Shown here: piece by piece, positions 36,807 to 47,577 of the stretch | How the letters are laid out: every line of letters begins with the position of its first letter | Numbering within the stretch: position 1 is the stretch's first letter | Assembly: GCF_023703085.1 (NCBI RefSeq) | Contig: NZ_JAMQJY010000002.1 | Span: 124,001 to 188,000, forward strand | Length of the DNA: 64,000 nucleotides | Origin: Alkalicoccobacillus plakortidis | Lineage (GTDB): Bacteria; Bacillota; Bacilli; Bacillales; Bacillaceae_D | Reading direction: 5' to 3' | Position numbers and translations under genes: made by a program | Notes under the pieces: generated by a model | Databases searched by the model: none | What the model was told of the DNA's origin: nothing | The model's input: only the letters and a program-made list of their open reading frames with translations

Positions 36807-37011
36807 GTATGTCACCCCCTTAACTAATCATAGTGTAGGTCATTTGATGATTAACTATGTATCAGATAAATTGGTAATACTTAGATTTTATTTTGTGAAT
36901 AATTTCTGTACATATTAGCTAAATACTCGTGCTACACTGATTAATAAATGAAACCATATGAACAAACAAAACGTAACAGTATTATTGCTTGCAGATGAAA
37001 GGATGATCGAG

Positions 37012-37566
37012 ATGGGATTTTTAATCGCCGGAGGAATTATCATCATTATCGGTGGATTTTGGATTATGAATTATAATGGATTAATTAAATTAAGAGGATG
37101 GAAAGAAGAATCTTGGTCGCAAATTGATGTGCAGCTTAAAAGGCGGTATGATCTAATCCCAAACTTAGTTAACACGGCAAAAACCTACATGAAGCACGAA
37201 CGATCAACTTTGGCTGAAATCGTTGAAAAACGAAACCAAATCACTTCACCCGACTTAACCCGCGAAGAACAGGTGCAGGCAGATAATCAGCTTTCAGGTG
37301 CACTAAGACAATTCTTTTCACTAACTGAAGCCTATCCTGATTTAAAAGCAAATGAAAGCTTCTCTAAATTACATGAGGATCTAGTTGCAACCGAAAATAA
37401 AGTGGCTTATTCTAAACAGCTTTATAACAAAACAGTCATGCAATATAACAATAAGGTCGAGTCTTTTCCAAGCAATCTTATTGCATCTGTTCATAATTTC
37501 CGTAAGCATGGATACCTAGAAGCAACAAATGAAGAACGCCAATCAGTAAAAGTGGATTTTGATTAA
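37012..37566 (+). CDS. LemA family protein
   Basis: About 184 residues from ATG 37012, preceded by GAAAGGATG. There is one N-terminal membrane helix (FLIAGGIIIIIGGFWIMNYNGLI), then NGLIKLRGWKEESWSQIDVQLKRRYDLIPNLV, which is the LemA signature. Four helices follow. It is 20 bases from the HtpX-like protease gene, a common pairing of unknown purpose. The first in-frame ATG (36958) would add 18 unneeded residues. Confidence 0.9.
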   Translation: MGFLIAGGIIIIIGGFWIMNYNGLIKLRGWKEESWSQIDVQLKRRYDLIPNLVNTAKTYMKHERSTLAEIVEKRNQITSPDLTREEQVQADNQLSGALRQFFSLTEAYPDLKANESFSKLHEDLVATENKVAYSKQLYNKTVMQYNNKVESFPSNLIASVHNFRKHGYLEATNEERQSVKVDFD

Positions 37567-37586
37567 ATATGAGATGAGGTAAATCC

Positions 37587-38468
37587 ATGCATCTATACCA
37601 ACAAATCAGTCGTAATAAACGGAAAACAATTTTCATTGTTGCTGGATTTGTTTTTTTTGTTCTTGCTGTTGGAGCTGCCATTACTTATCTATACTTTGGC
37701 GACTACATTAGCGGAATGATATTAGCTACATTATTTGGCGGTGGTTACACCCTTATCATGCTGCTTAGCAGTACAAATGTTGTCATGAAAATGAATCATG
37801 CAAAAGAAATCCGCAGTTCAAATGATCATGCATATTTGTGGAATACAGTAGACAGTCTTTCGTTGGTGGCACAAATTCCACAACCACGAATCTTTATTAT
37901 TCGTGATGAAAGTCCAAATGCCTTTGCAACTGGTACATCGCCAAAAAAAGCTGCTGTCGCTGTAACAACTGGACTTTTGGATCAATTAAATAGAGAAGAG
38001 TTAGAAGGAGTCATCGCACATGAAATTGCTCATGTTCGTAATTATGATGTGCGACTAGCTACCATTGCCGTTGCACTTGTATCCGCCATTGCCATCTTAA
38101 GTGACATTGGGGCACGTAGTATGATGTATGGCTCAAGAGGTAGAAGAGACAACAAACAAAATGGACTGATTTTAATTTTATCGATCGTATTAATTTTGTT
38201 ATCTCCCTTAATTGCCACTTTAATTCGGCTAGCTATTTCAAGAAATCGTGAATTCCTTGCTGATGCAACGGCAGCAGAACTGACAAGAAATCCATATGCA
38301 CTAGCTAATGCACTTAAAAAGATTACCAATTCACACACACCTGTTAAGGAAGCTTCAAGCACCTCTGCATCACTTTATTTTGCAGACCCTTTAAAGAAAA
38401 AAGCTGCTGGTCTTTTTTCTACACACCCACAGCCAGGTGAAAGAATTAAACGGCTAGAAGCCATGTAA
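37587..38468 (+). CDS. htpX: HtpX-like M48 membrane metalloprotease
   Basis: A 293-residue integral membrane zinc protease used for membrane protein quality control. Two N-terminal helices (near 10-30 and 35-55), the metal-binding motif HEIAHVRNYDVRLATI (about residue 140), two more helices and the third zinc ligand in NREFLADATAAELT follow. The C-terminus has LFSTHPQPGERIKRLEAM. GAGATGAGG precedes the ATG. It is co-transcribed with the LemA gene. Confidence 0.93.
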   Translation: MHLYQQISRNKRKTIFIVAGFVFFVLAVGAAITYLYFGDYISGMILATLFGGGYTLIMLLSSTNVVMKMNHAKEIRSSNDHAYLWNTVDSLSLVAQIPQPRIFIIRDESPNAFATGTSPKKAAVAVTTGLLDQLNREELEGVIAHEIAHVRNYDVRLATIAVALVSAIAILSDIGARSMMYGSRGRRDNKQNGLILILSIVLILLSPLIATLIRLAISRNREFLADATAAELTRNPYALANALKKITNSHTPVKEASSTSASLYFADPLKKKAAGLFSTHPQPGERIKRLEAM

Positions 38469-38473
38469 AAAAT

Positions 38474-38516
38474 AAAAAAACGGTCCCGCGCTTTAATGAG
38501 CTCGGGACCATTTTAT
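38474..38516. terminator. Bidirectional terminator between htpX and the aminotransferase gene
   Basis: ACGGTCCCG(C)G(C) pairs with CTCGGGACCATT around TTTAATGA with A-run and TTTTATT flanks. It separates convergent genes. Confidence 0.8.
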
Positions 38517-39720
38517 TAGATTACTGTTTCAATCCTATCATCAGTGTGTGTAAACACTTCAGCAAGTAAGTTCATTCCTCTTTTTATTTCCTCATCCGTA
38601 GCATGTGTAAAATTAAGACGCATTGTATTGGTTTTTGGGACCCCGGCATAAAACGGAGCTCCTGGCACATAGGCTACGCCTTTTTTGACAGCTTCTGTCA
38701 ACATGGCTGTTGTATTCACTCGTTCATCTAGCTCAATCCAGAGAAACATTCCACCCTTTGGTTCAACAAAATGAACATTTGGTAAGTTTGATTCTCTTAG
38801 ACATTCCATCATTATATCTCTTCTGTGGCGATATAGATCCGTTACTCCTTTAATATGTCCATCAAAGTCAAAGTGCGTACAGAGCTGATAGATCGCTTGC
38901 TGTGAAAGTGAATTTGAATGAAGATCATTTGCTTGCTTAGCCTGTGCCATCATTCGGATCACTTGAAACGGTCCAACAATCCAACCCGTTCGCAATGCTG
39001 GAACAGCTGTTTTAGAAAAGGTGCTCGTATACATGACACGTGACCCATCATCTAAAGCAGCCATTGGTGTATACGTTTCATCAGGATTAAATTGAATATC
39101 ACCATAAGGATCATCTTCAAGGATTAAACAGTTATACTTATGAGCTAATCTCACTAACATCTTACGGCGTTCTAAAGACCATACCTTTCCAAGCTTGGGT
39201 TAGAAAAGGTTGGCACAACATAGATACATTTAGGACGAAGGGTACGAAGCTTAGCCTCTAAGTCCTCCTGAATCATTCCTTCGTTATCTGATTCCACTGC
39301 AACAATGTCAGCTTCATATGATTGAAACACCTGAAGTGCGGCAAGATATGTTGGATCTTCTGTTAAAACAATATCTCCTGGGCTAAACATGACCCTTGAA
39401 AATAAATCAATTGCTTGCTGTGAGCCGGTCGTTAATAAAACATCATCAGCAGTAAATCCAGTAATTTCCTTACGACTCATTCGCTCCACTACAAGCTCCC
39501 TTAATGGTCTGTAGCCTTCAGTCTCAATATACTGTAAAGCCTTTGTTCCAGAAGCAAAAGCTCTAGAAAATGCCTGTTCAATGGCTTCTACTGGAAATAA
39601 ATCATCTGCGGGAAGTCCTCCTGCAAATGAAATGACATCACCGTTCCCCACAACCTTTAAAATGTCTCGTACAGCGGAAGACTGTAAGTGCCGTACTCGT
39701 TTTGAAAATGCATATCTCAT
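38516..39720 (-). CDS. PLP-dependent aminotransferase, 2-aminoadipate transaminase-like (frameshifted)
   Basis: The two frames give about 400 residues of fold-type I. Motifs are VISFAGGLPADDLFP at the N-terminus, TGSQQAIDL, the PLP aspartate region EDDPYG, the Schiff-base lysine in YTSTFSKTAVPALRTGW and the arginine in NTMRLNFTH. The frames separate at CCAAGCTTGG (39189-39198). The true sequence is probably the palindrome CCAGCTGG, hit on both strands; it restores SNPAGKVWSLERRKML. The family includes LysN-like and MocR-related transaminases; the substrate is uncertain. Confidence 0.9.
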
Positions 39721-39929
39721 CCCTCAACACCTCTGTATGTCTCTCTGTATTATCTTATTGTAATAGGTTTTATTTTATCTGATTTATCAGTAAAGTCAAT
39801 CTTTAGATTCTATTCACAAAAAATGAAACGTTTTAGCCTTTCATTCGTATATACAAATAACAACTAATCACAGAATGAAATGCCTGTGATAAACTAATGA
39901 TAGTGAACATACCATAGGAGGGATTTTAC

Positions 39930-40616
39930 ATGTTTCGTTTCTTTTCTCGAGTTCGTACCATTGTTTCATCTGAATTAAATTCTCTACTTAACAAAGCTGA
40001 GGATCCAGGTAAAATGCTAGATCAATTTATTGTTGATATGAAAAATGATATTTCAGAAGTTGAAGCAGCAGTGGCTAAGCAAATAGCAAGTGAAAAGCTA
40101 CTAAAGAAACAACTTGATGAGTCTACACAAGCTGTAACAAAGCGTGAAGAGCAAGCGATGGTAGCGTTAGAGTCTGGTGATGAGGACCTTGCTCGTAGAG
40201 TTTTAGAAGAGAAAACAAAGCAACAGACACATGCAAGCAGCTTACAGGTTTCATATGATGAAGCGACAAAATTGTCATCAGAACTACGAGATAAGCTCCG
40301 TGAAATGAAGGATGAACTTCGTGATATGACCATGAAAAAAGATTCCCTCAAAGCACGTAATGAGAGCGCACAAGCACGAGCTAAAGTAAATCGTTCACTT
40401 TCTGGAATGGATTCTGGTGCTAAAAGCGGTTTTGATCGTATGGAAGAAAAAGTTATGCGAAGTGAAGCTGAGGCAGAGTCTTCTGAAGAACTTAGAAGTA
40501 TAAATAAAACGTTGGATGACGACCTTGCAGCATTAACAACAAAAAGTACAGTTGATAGTGAACTTGAACAATTAAAAGCTAAAATGGCCGAGAAAAAAGC
40601 CTCTGCTTCCGAGTAA
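39930..40616 (+). CDS. pspA: Second PspA/IM30 family protein
   Basis: A 228-residue protein starting MFRFFSRVRTIVSSELNSLLNKAEDPGKML, the amphipathic PspA N-terminus with a longer coiled-coil body than LiaH. The family guards membrane integrity; this paralogue lies outside the lia operon. GGAGGGA precedes the ATG. The neighbour is a convergent coiled-coil membrane protein gene, so no partner is clear. Confidence 0.92.
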   Translation: MFRFFSRVRTIVSSELNSLLNKAEDPGKMLDQFIVDMKNDISEVEAAVAKQIASEKLLKKQLDESTQAVTKREEQAMVALESGDEDLARRVLEEKTKQQTHASSLQVSYDEATKLSSELRDKLREMKDELRDMTMKKDSLKARNESAQARAKVNRSLSGMDSGAKSGFDRMEEKVMRSEAEAESSEELRSINKTLDDDLAALTTKSTVDSELEQLKAKMAEKKASASE

Positions 40617-40618
40617 CA

Positions 40619-40661
40619 AAAAGCTCAGTACCCTTCTAATCCTAGGTACTGAGCTTTTTTT
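40619..40661. terminator. Terminator after the second pspA gene
   Basis: AAAAGCTCAGTACC pairs with GGTACTGAGCTTTT around CTTCTAATCCTA, then TTTT. It can serve both convergent genes. Confidence 0.9.
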
Positions 40662-40664
40662 ATC

Positions 40665-41502
40665 TTATAGGGAATGAGTCATTTCCTCACGCACTTTTTT
40701 CAAATATGCCTCTGCTCGATCAACTTCTCCAAGCCTTGAGAGCTAATGTAAAACGTTCGTACGAATCAGGTAATGATGACTTCTCTTTAAATTCAAATTG
40801 GGAGTCAATGTCACGCTGTTCCCTAAGTAGCGTATGGAGCCTATTTATTCGATCCTCAAGTTCAATCCTGTCATTTTGTAGGTGCTCAAGATCTTTTTTA
40901 GCCGACATCGAATCAAGTTGTTCAATTTGTGAAGATATTTCTTCGAGCTCGCGTTTTAAGTACTTGGTTTTTTGAACTAAATTTGTTAAAGGGTACTCCA
41001 TTTTATTTGCTAAGGAGTGTAGCTGCTTTTCTATATTCGCAATGTTAGCCGTTTCTTCTTTTTCAAGTGATGCTATATGCGTATCCTCTTGATCAAAGTC
41101 TTCAAGCTCCTGTTTCAATTTATGAAGCTTTTCAAATTCTTCTTCTAACTGAGACTTTGCACGCGGTAACACCGCTATTACTGACCCGTAAGAGGCTCTT
41201 GTTACACGTAAGCCATCAAGGTTTTGTTGGGCTTCTTTTGCATTGTGTAGGATACTAAAAAAACCCTCGCTTAATTCTTCATAGCGTTCTTTTGTTTTCC
41301 CACGAGAAAGTTTTAACTTGTCTGAGGAATCATGATATGGCTGCAATACTTCTGCAAGCAGCTTGTCATGTTTTTTTGAAACTTCTTCTACTTCTTGCTC
41401 TAAATAACGGTTTCGTTTATTTTGTAGCGAATGTCTAATGAATAAAATAATGACTGCAAACACCACTAATGTCACTACAATCTGAATGAACATGACTAAC
41501 AT
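40665..41502 (-). CDS. Membrane-anchored coiled-coil protein (frameshifted near the end)
   Basis: One N-terminal helix (MFIQIVVTLVVFAVIILFI) and then almost 240 residues of coiled coil, for example VEEVSKKHDKLLAEVL and EKEETANIANIEKQLHSL. The overall look recalls EzrA-like proteins but it is much shorter (278 residues corrected). The frame breaks at CCAAGC, 40729-40734. Correcting it extends the protein by ALKAGEVDRAEAYLKKVREE to a stop at 40665. Function unknown; the family is not recognised. Confidence 0.78.
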
Positions 41503-41623
41503 CTAAGAACACCCCTTTCTCTTCTGTTTATGAATACCCTATTTTGCTCTTGTTACTTCATTATCTCAAAATTCTTTTGATTCATCATACATATACGTTA
41601 CTAAGTGTAAAAATGTTGCATAT

Positions 41624-41653
41624 AAAAAACGCGCCTCAACCGAAGCGCGTTTT
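41624..41653 (-). terminator. ABC exporter operon terminator
   Basis: AAAACGCGC pairs with GCGCGTTTT around CTCAACCGAA, downstream of the second exporter gene. Confidence 0.85.
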
Positions 41654-41656
41654 GAC

Positions 41657-43472
41657 CTATTTCTCTAATGCTGCATATTGTGATTTGACTAACTCGTAAT
41701 ACTTGCCTTCAGAATTAATTAATTCCTGATGGTTCCCTTGTTCAATCACATTCCCGTGCTCTAAAACAATGATTTGATCTGAATCACGAATAGTCGATAA
41801 GCGATGAGCAATCATAATCGCTGTCCGGTTATGAAGAAGTCGTTTTAAGCCATTTTGAATAATTAACTCTGTTTCGGTATCAATGCTGGCTGTTGCTTCA
41901 TCAAGGATGAGAATTCGTGGATCAGCTAACAATGCTCGAGCAAATGATAATAGCTGTCTCTCCCCTACAGAGAGAACACTACCCTGCTCTTCTACTTCTG
42001 TCTGATAGCCTTTTTCCAATTTCGAAATAAATGTATCGGCACCAATTGCTTTTGCGGCCTCAATCACTTGCTCGTCTGTTGCACGAACATTACCGAAACG
42101 AATATTCTCCATAATGGTTCCTGCAAAAATAAAGGTATCTTGCAGCACATAACTAACATTTGTACGTAACTCATTTAGTTTCAGATCTCTTAAATCATGA
42201 CCATCAAGTAATACGCGGCCTTTGGTTGGATCATAAAAACGACTCATAAGATTAACAATGGTTGATTTACCTGAGCCAGTATGTCCAACTAAGGCAATCG
42301 TTTTTCCTGCCTCAAAAGTTAAATTAATCTCATTTAATGCTTTTCTTGATGAATCGTATGCAAACTCAACATTTTCGAATACTAATTCACCTTTAACATC
42401 TTTCAACGATTTTGCATCTGGCTTTTCAGGAACAGATGGTTTCTCATCAAGAAATTCAAAAATACGCTCAGATGATGCCATACCAACAAGTAGCTGGTTA
42501 TACACTTGACCAAGTCTAGAGATTGGCTCCCAGAACATTCCTAAGTAGAAGGCAAAAGAAACAAATACACCAATTGTAATATTTGGATCGTTTCCTTGAA
42601 TGAGATGAGCACCATACCAGATCAAGATCGCGCCACCAAGAGCACTTGCCATTTCTACAAATGGTCTAAACATCGCGTTCATTCGTGATGCCTGCTTCCA
42701 AGCTCTCATAGTTATCTGTATTCACAGTATCAAAGAACTCCATGTTTTCTTTTTCTTGAGCATATGCTTGGGTTACACGAATGCCTTGAATACTTTCATT
42801 TAAATGCGAGTTTAGCCTAGATTGTCTAATCCGAACGACCTGCCACGCACGACGAATTTTGCGTCGTAGCTTAGTAGAAATGAAAAACATAATTGGTAGG
42901 ACAATCAGTATGGCCAAAGCAAGCTGTGGACTCAATGTAAATAAAATAATGACAATCCCAACTAGCATCACTAAATCCATTAATAAATTTACAACACCAT
43001 TTGTAAACAGATCCTGAAGGGAATTAATATCATTAATGACACGAACTAAAATGGATCCTGCTGATCGTTTATCAAAAAAGCGGTGAGACAGCCTCTGAAT
43101 ATGCTTAAATAAATCAGAGCGAATATCATAGATAATATGCTGTCCCAGCTCGTTCATCCATCGAATACGATAATAGTTTGACACGTATGACAAGATATAC
43201 ATCCCAAAAACAATAGCAGCTAACATAAACATAAACGATACATCATTACTTGAGATCCCATAATCCAGTGCGTAGACGCCAATGAAAATTGGAATGGCGA
43301 GTCGCACAAGAGTGGAGATAAGCATCGCAATAATTGTTTTTGGGAGTTGTGATTTAGCATAAGGTTTCATATATCCAAAGAGTCTTGTCATTTGTAACCA
43401 GTTAAACGGTTTTTCAATGATCTGCTCTACTGGATAATGAAATCGCGATTTCTTTGTCGTCTGTTCCATCAT
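41657..43472 (-). CDS. yfiC: ABC exporter subunit, YfiC-like (frameshifted)
   Basis: Half-transporter of about 605 residues, the YfiC size. The membrane domain (first 330 residues) is split between two frames at CCAAGC, 42698-42703. The correction gives NYESWKQASRMNAMFRPFVEM. The ATPase domain has Walker A VGHTGSGKST, signature LSVGERQLLSFARALL and Walker B ILILDEATASIDTETE. It lies nine bases after its partner gene, so a heterodimeric drug or lipid exporter is likely. Confidence 0.9.
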
Positions 43473-43481
43473 CCTACCCCC

Positions 43482-45230
43482 TTACGCCCGTTGCAACACA
43501 TGTTGCTGGTCCTGATTCTGAATATCATAAATTCTGCGGTAGATACCTTGCTTTTGACGCAATAATTCTTCATGCGTTCCACGTTCCGTAATTTCACCAT
43601 CATCTAATACTAAAATCTCATCAGCATGCTTCACGGATGAAATTCTGTGAGCAATGATGAAAGTTGTTCTACCTTTCATCACTTCTTTAAACGCTTTTTG
43701 GATTTTCACTTCCGTTTGCATATCGACAGCACTAGTAGCATCGTCCAAAATTAAAATACTAGGATTCATTATGATGGCTCGTGCAATGGCAATTCGCTGT
43801 TTCTGACCACCAGATAAACCGAGACCACGTTCTCCTAGCACTGTTTCATAACCGTTTGGTAATTCTTCAATAAATTCATGAGCATCAGCCCGTTTTGCTG
43901 CATCAATAATCTCTTCCATTGTTGCATCCGGATTTCCGTATGATAAATTATCACGAATAGTTGATGAAAACAGGAATGTTTGCTGAAGGACCACACCTAT
44001 ATTTCTTCTTAATTCTTTTAATGTGTAGTTTTCAAGCGGGCGTCCATCAATTAGAATGTCTCCTGATTGTCTTTCATAAAAACGAAGCATTAGCTGAATC
44101 AATGTTGATTTTCCTGAGCCAGTTGCTCCAACCAATCCAATTGTTTTTCCTTGAGTTGCTTCAAAGCTAATGTCTTTGACAGTTGGTTTGTTTTTAGAAT
44201 CATATTGAGACGTGACATTTTGGAAGCTCACTTCTCCAACAAGACGTTGTGTCTGTTCATCTGCAACACCATCTGGTCGTTCTTCTTCATCAAGCACTTC
44301 AAGTAAACGCTCGCCTGAAGCTTTTGATTGCGAAAAAGTATTAATGATAAATCCTAATCCCATAATTGGTCCTGTAATGTAGGCAACGAGACTAAAAAAG
44401 GCAACGAGTTCTCCTGGAGTAAGCGAACCTGTTATCGTTAAATACCCACCAAATGCCAAGAGAATAACCGCTGCCAAATTCCCTACAAGTTCCATCAAAG
44501 GAAAGTATGTTCCCCATATTTTTGCTACATGAAGATGTTTACTTCGGTAATCTTCATTTTTTCCAGAAAAACGAACGATTTCCTCATCTTCTTGAGACAA
44601 GGCTTTTACCGTTTGCATCCCACTAACATTTTCCTGTACTTTTGTATTTAATTGAGCGAGAGATTTTCTGATTCCTCTAAAAGCTGGATGGACACGCTTG
44701 TCAAACCGAATGACCACGAGTACAAGTAACGGAACCATTGTCATTGTGGCAAGAGCTAATGGAATCGAGTAATAAAACATAACCGCCATACTAAAACCAA
44801 TTAGCAAAACAAGGTTGACAAGCTGCGCACAGCCAAATGATAAGAAGAATCTGAAGGCTTCAACATCAGCCGTTAATCGTGACATTAAATCTCCAGTTTT
44901 GGCGTTATCATAATAGCGAAAGGGTAAGAATTGAAGTTTTTCATACAGAGAATTTCGAAGTCGATACACAGCTCTTACTCCAAACATATCTCCTAAATAT
45001 TGATGAATATAAACGGCTCCCCCTTTTAGCATCATAATTCCTATAAATCCTAAAGCCAGATATGGTATTAAACCATATTGTCCACCAACTACAGCTGTAT
45101 CAATGGTGTACTGTAAAATAATCGGATACAACACCGTTAATCCTGATACAACAGCCAAAGAAATTAATGACCAGATAAACATCTTCTTATCCGGCAAGTA
45201 AAATCTCGAAAGCCTTTTAAACGTATCCAT
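43482..45230 (-). CDS. yfiB: ABC exporter subunit, YfiB-like
   Basis: A 582-residue half-transporter with a six-helix exporter domain, Walker A VGATGSGKST, signature LSGGQKQRIAIARAI and Walker B ILILDDATSAVDMQTE. Walker B ends in Asp-Asp, where the catalytic base is normally Glu; in heterodimeric exporters one ATP site is often degenerate in this way. ATG 45230 follows GAGGTGGGGG, better than the in-frame GTG at 45242. It precedes the YfiC-like partner. Confidence 0.9.
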   Translation of the reverse strand: MDTFKRLSRFYLPDKKMFIWSLISLAVVSGLTVLYPIILQYTIDTAVVGGQYGLIPYLALGFIGIMMLKGGAVYIHQYLGDMFGVRAVYRLRNSLYEKLQFLPFRYYDNAKTGDLMSRLTADVEAFRFFLSFGCAQLVNLVLLIGFSMAVMFYYSIPLALATMTMVPLLVLVVIRFDKRVHPAFRGIRKSLAQLNTKVQENVSGMQTVKALSQEDEEIVRFSGKNEDYRSKHLHVAKIWGTYFPLMELVGNLAAVILLAFGGYLTITGSLTPGELVAFFSLVAYITGPIMGLGFIINTFSQSKASGERLLEVLDEEERPDGVADEQTQRLVGEVSFQNVTSQYDSKNKPTVKDISFEATQGKTIGLVGATGSGKSTLIQLMLRFYERQSGDILIDGRPLENYTLKELRRNIGVVLQQTFLFSSTIRDNLSYGNPDATMEEIIDAAKRADAHEFIEELPNGYETVLGERGLGLSGGQKQRIAIARAIIMNPSILILDDATSAVDMQTEVKIQKAFKEVMKGRTTFIIAHRISSVKHADEILVLDDGEITERGTHEELLRQKQGIYRRIYDIQNQDQQHVLQRA

Positions 45231-45423
45231 GCTAACCCCCACCTCAAATCAATCGCTCTCTAATTATTTAGAGCCACGAAGAATAAAATAGCAAAGTTAA
45301 TCTTACCTTGATCCCCCCGAACAGTCAATTGTTTATCACTAATTTTTTTATATTTCTGATCTTTTTAAAATAGCGCTTTCATTCTATGTATACTGGGCTT
45401 GGATTATTCGAGAATGATAAAAG

Positions 45424-45447
45424 AAAAACGACCTTAATGATCGTTTG
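45424..45447 (-). terminator. Weak hairpin at the end of the lipoprotein gene
   Basis: AAACGA and TCGTTT pair around TCATTAAGG at the end of the coding region, then a TTTTTC run on the minus strand. The stem is short. Confidence 0.45.
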
Positions 45448-45853
45448 TCTCATAATGCTTTTTTGTTCCATCGGCAAATGTGATGTGAAGATCAAGGATA
45501 TCGTACGTACCACCAAATTCAAATACATATCTTGCCTGTTGGATGACTTCTTCGGTGAATGTTGCCTTATCAATTGTCAAAAGCTCTATCTTCTCAGACA
45601 ATTGATCTTCATTAATTGAATTTGAATTCAATAAATCGTTGTGATACATCCACTGTTCTGGCTCACCCTGCACATATTGTGCTCTGACTTCTTCCCCGTT
45701 CTCATAGACAACTTGTAACGTTAATTCTTTAATTTGATCAACGTAATCACCAACGGATTGAACTTTCGCGGGAGTTGCGTCCTTTTCGTTTACTTGACTC
45801 TGACAACTAGTTACTAACAACAACATGAATAAACCATAGACAATTCTTCGCAT
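45434..45853 (-). CDS. Small lipoprotein, possibly YusW-like
   Basis: A 139-residue precursor starting MRRIVYGLFMLLLVTSCQSQ, with lipobox LVTSC. The mature part has ELTLQVVYENGEEVRAQYV, a helix around KIELLTIDKATFTEEVIQQA, and a final DLHITFADGTKKHYE strand. The overall order resembles YusW-type lipoproteins, from memory only. No signal for its regulation is visible. Confidence 0.7.
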   Translation of the reverse strand: MRRIVYGLFMLLLVTSCQSQVNEKDATPAKVQSVGDYVDQIKELTLQVVYENGEEVRAQYVQGEPEQWMYHNDLLNSNSINEDQLSEKIELLTIDKATFTEEVIQQARYVFEFGGTYDILDLHITFADGTKKHYETNDH

Positions 45854-45915
45854 ACCACGGTCTCCTTTAGACTTAAGTTAACCCTAGTATGTCCAGCTTT
45901 ACTTGTATACTATGT

Positions 45916-45950
45916 AAAAAACTGCCCACTTTAATTAGCTGGGCAGCTTC
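45916..45950 (-). terminator. spoVR terminator
   Basis: CTGCCCA and TGGGCAG pair around CTTTAATTAGC, 5' of the spoVR stop on the plus strand, thus downstream of spoVR. Confidence 0.75.
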
Positions 45951-45953
45951 ACA

Positions 45954-47366
45954 TTAAATATATTTACGCTGCATTTTTTTCCCGTCATAAAAAAAGCAAA
46001 TCGGTTTATCATTGATTTTTGATTCAATGTGAACAGGTCTACCCCACAATTGATTGATATATGGCATTACCTTCTCCAAATAAGACACGTCGAGCTCTGT
46101 ATCTTCAAAGCTGTGCGTAATATATAGCTCTCCATTTTTCAAATAATCTCCATCTGTAATGCTTAAGTATGGAAATCCTCCATTCACTCTTGATGATGCA
46201 AGTTGATCACGAACGGACTCCCATTGCTTATCGATCACTTTGTATTCGTTACCTTGCTTTTGAAACAAATACATATCTTCTCGCATCACTAAGTCTCTTG
46301 TTAAATAGTTTCGGATAAATGAAATGTCTGATTCAATTTCGCGCACTTCAAACATTTTTTCACGACCACTACCAGGCTTAATGCCTTGGCGTTTTTGCAT
46401 CTCTTCCGTTGGATGATCATATTCATGTTCAATATTTTCAAAGATCTTTAATCCAAGATAGTACGGATTAATTGATGTTTTTGATGGTTGAACCACTCCT
46501 GCATTCAGCTTTGCAAATTCAATCGTTTCACTTGTTGTTAAGTCCATCTCTCGAAGTATTCGAGCATGCCAATAGGATGCCCATCCCTCATTCATAATTT
46601 TTGTTTCAAGCTGAGGCCAAAAATAGAGCATTTCCTCACGCATCATCGTTAATATATCTCGCTGCCAGTCCTCAAGTTCACGACTATATTCTTCTATAAA
46701 TAATAAGATGTCTTTTTCAGGTTGTGGTGGGAAGTGTTGTTTTTTTCTAGGAAGTGATTCTGGGTCTTGTTTCTTCGAGTTCTCTAATTCCCATAGATCA
46801 TCATAGTCACCTCGACGCCTTACCTGCTTCTCTTCTTTTTCATCAAGAGACCATGATAATTTTGGTCGAAGTAAGCTCGGATCAATATGCTCTTGAATAG
46901 CTAGTACAGCATCTAAAAAAGTCTCGACTTCATCTTTTCCATGTAGATGTTCATAATGAGCGATGCGTTCCGATGTCGCACTCATGCTTTCTACCATATC
47001 TCGTCTTGTATTCGAAAAACGTACGTTGTTTTTAAAGAAATCACAGTGTGCTAAAACATGAGCAACAATTAATTTATTTTGAATAAGTGAGTTACTATCA
47101 AGCAAAAAGGCGTAACAAGGATCTGAATTGATCACTAGTTCATAAATCTTGCTTAATCCTAAATCGTATTGCAGCTTACTTTTATGAAACTGCTTACCAA
47201 ATGACCAATGACTATAACGTGTTGGCATGCCATAGGCTCCAATAGTATATATAATTTCTGCCGGACAGATTTCATAGCGCATTTCGTAAAAATCCAATCC
47301 GAAACCAGTTGCAATTTCTGTTATTTCACCAATTGCCTGTTTAAGATCATTCCAATCATTTGACAC
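45954..47366 (-). CDS. spoVR: Stage V sporulation protein SpoVR
   Basis: A 470-residue protein of the SpoVR family, which is needed for normal spore cortex formation in B. subtilis. It contains [39 protein letters not shown] near the start, FYLDSNS-like [26 protein letters not shown], and [13 protein letters not shown], all typical of the family. The start is GTG 47366 after GAGGGGA. Its biochemical action is not known. Confidence 0.94.
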   Translation of the reverse strand: MSNDWNDLKQAIGEITEIATGFGLDFYEMRYEICPAEIIYTIGAYGMPTRYSHWSFGKQFHKSKLQYDLGLSKIYELVINSDPCYAFLLDSNSLIQNKLIVAHVLAHCDFFKNNVRFSNTRRDMVESMSATSERIAHYEHLHGKDEVETFLDAVLAIQEHIDPSLLRPKLSWSLDEKEEKQVRRRGDYDDLWELENSKKQDPESLPRKKQHFPPQPEKDILLFIEEYSRELEDWQRDILTMMREEMLYFWPQLETKIMNEGWASYWHARILREMDLTTSETIEFAKLNAGVVQPSKTSINPYYLGLKIFENIEHEYDHPTEEMQKRQGIKPGSGREKMFEVREIESDISFIRNYLTRDLVMREDMYLFQKQGNEYKVIDKQWESVRDQLASSRVNGGFPYLSITDGDYLKNGELYITHSFEDTELDVSYLEKVMPYINQLWGRPVHIESKINDKPICFFYDGKKMQRKYI

Positions 47367-47522
47367 GTGTGTTTTCCCCTCACTTTCGCTTTTTTTACTA
47401 TATGAGTGTACATGTAGATTTTATGAGCGAATTAAAAATGTAGAAGGGTAAAAGCTAGAATTACACTATGAAAGGTCAAAAGATGCAGAATAAGAATCCT
47501 ACGCTGATTGGTACCTTGAAAC

Positions 47523-47558
47523 GAAAAGACGAACGATCATTTAAGATCGTTCGTCTTG
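47523..47558 (-). terminator. galE terminator
   Basis: AAGACGAACGATC pairs with GATCGTTCGTCTT around ATTTAA. It is the most perfect of the recurrent GAACGATC hairpins. Confidence 0.85.
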
Positions 47559-47577
47559 GAAATTCGTCAGTATAAAA

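Noticed and set aside
47478..47574. Small plus-strand ORF of about 35 codons before galE's end
   Set aside because: It reads straight through the galE terminator hairpin and has no ribosome binding site.
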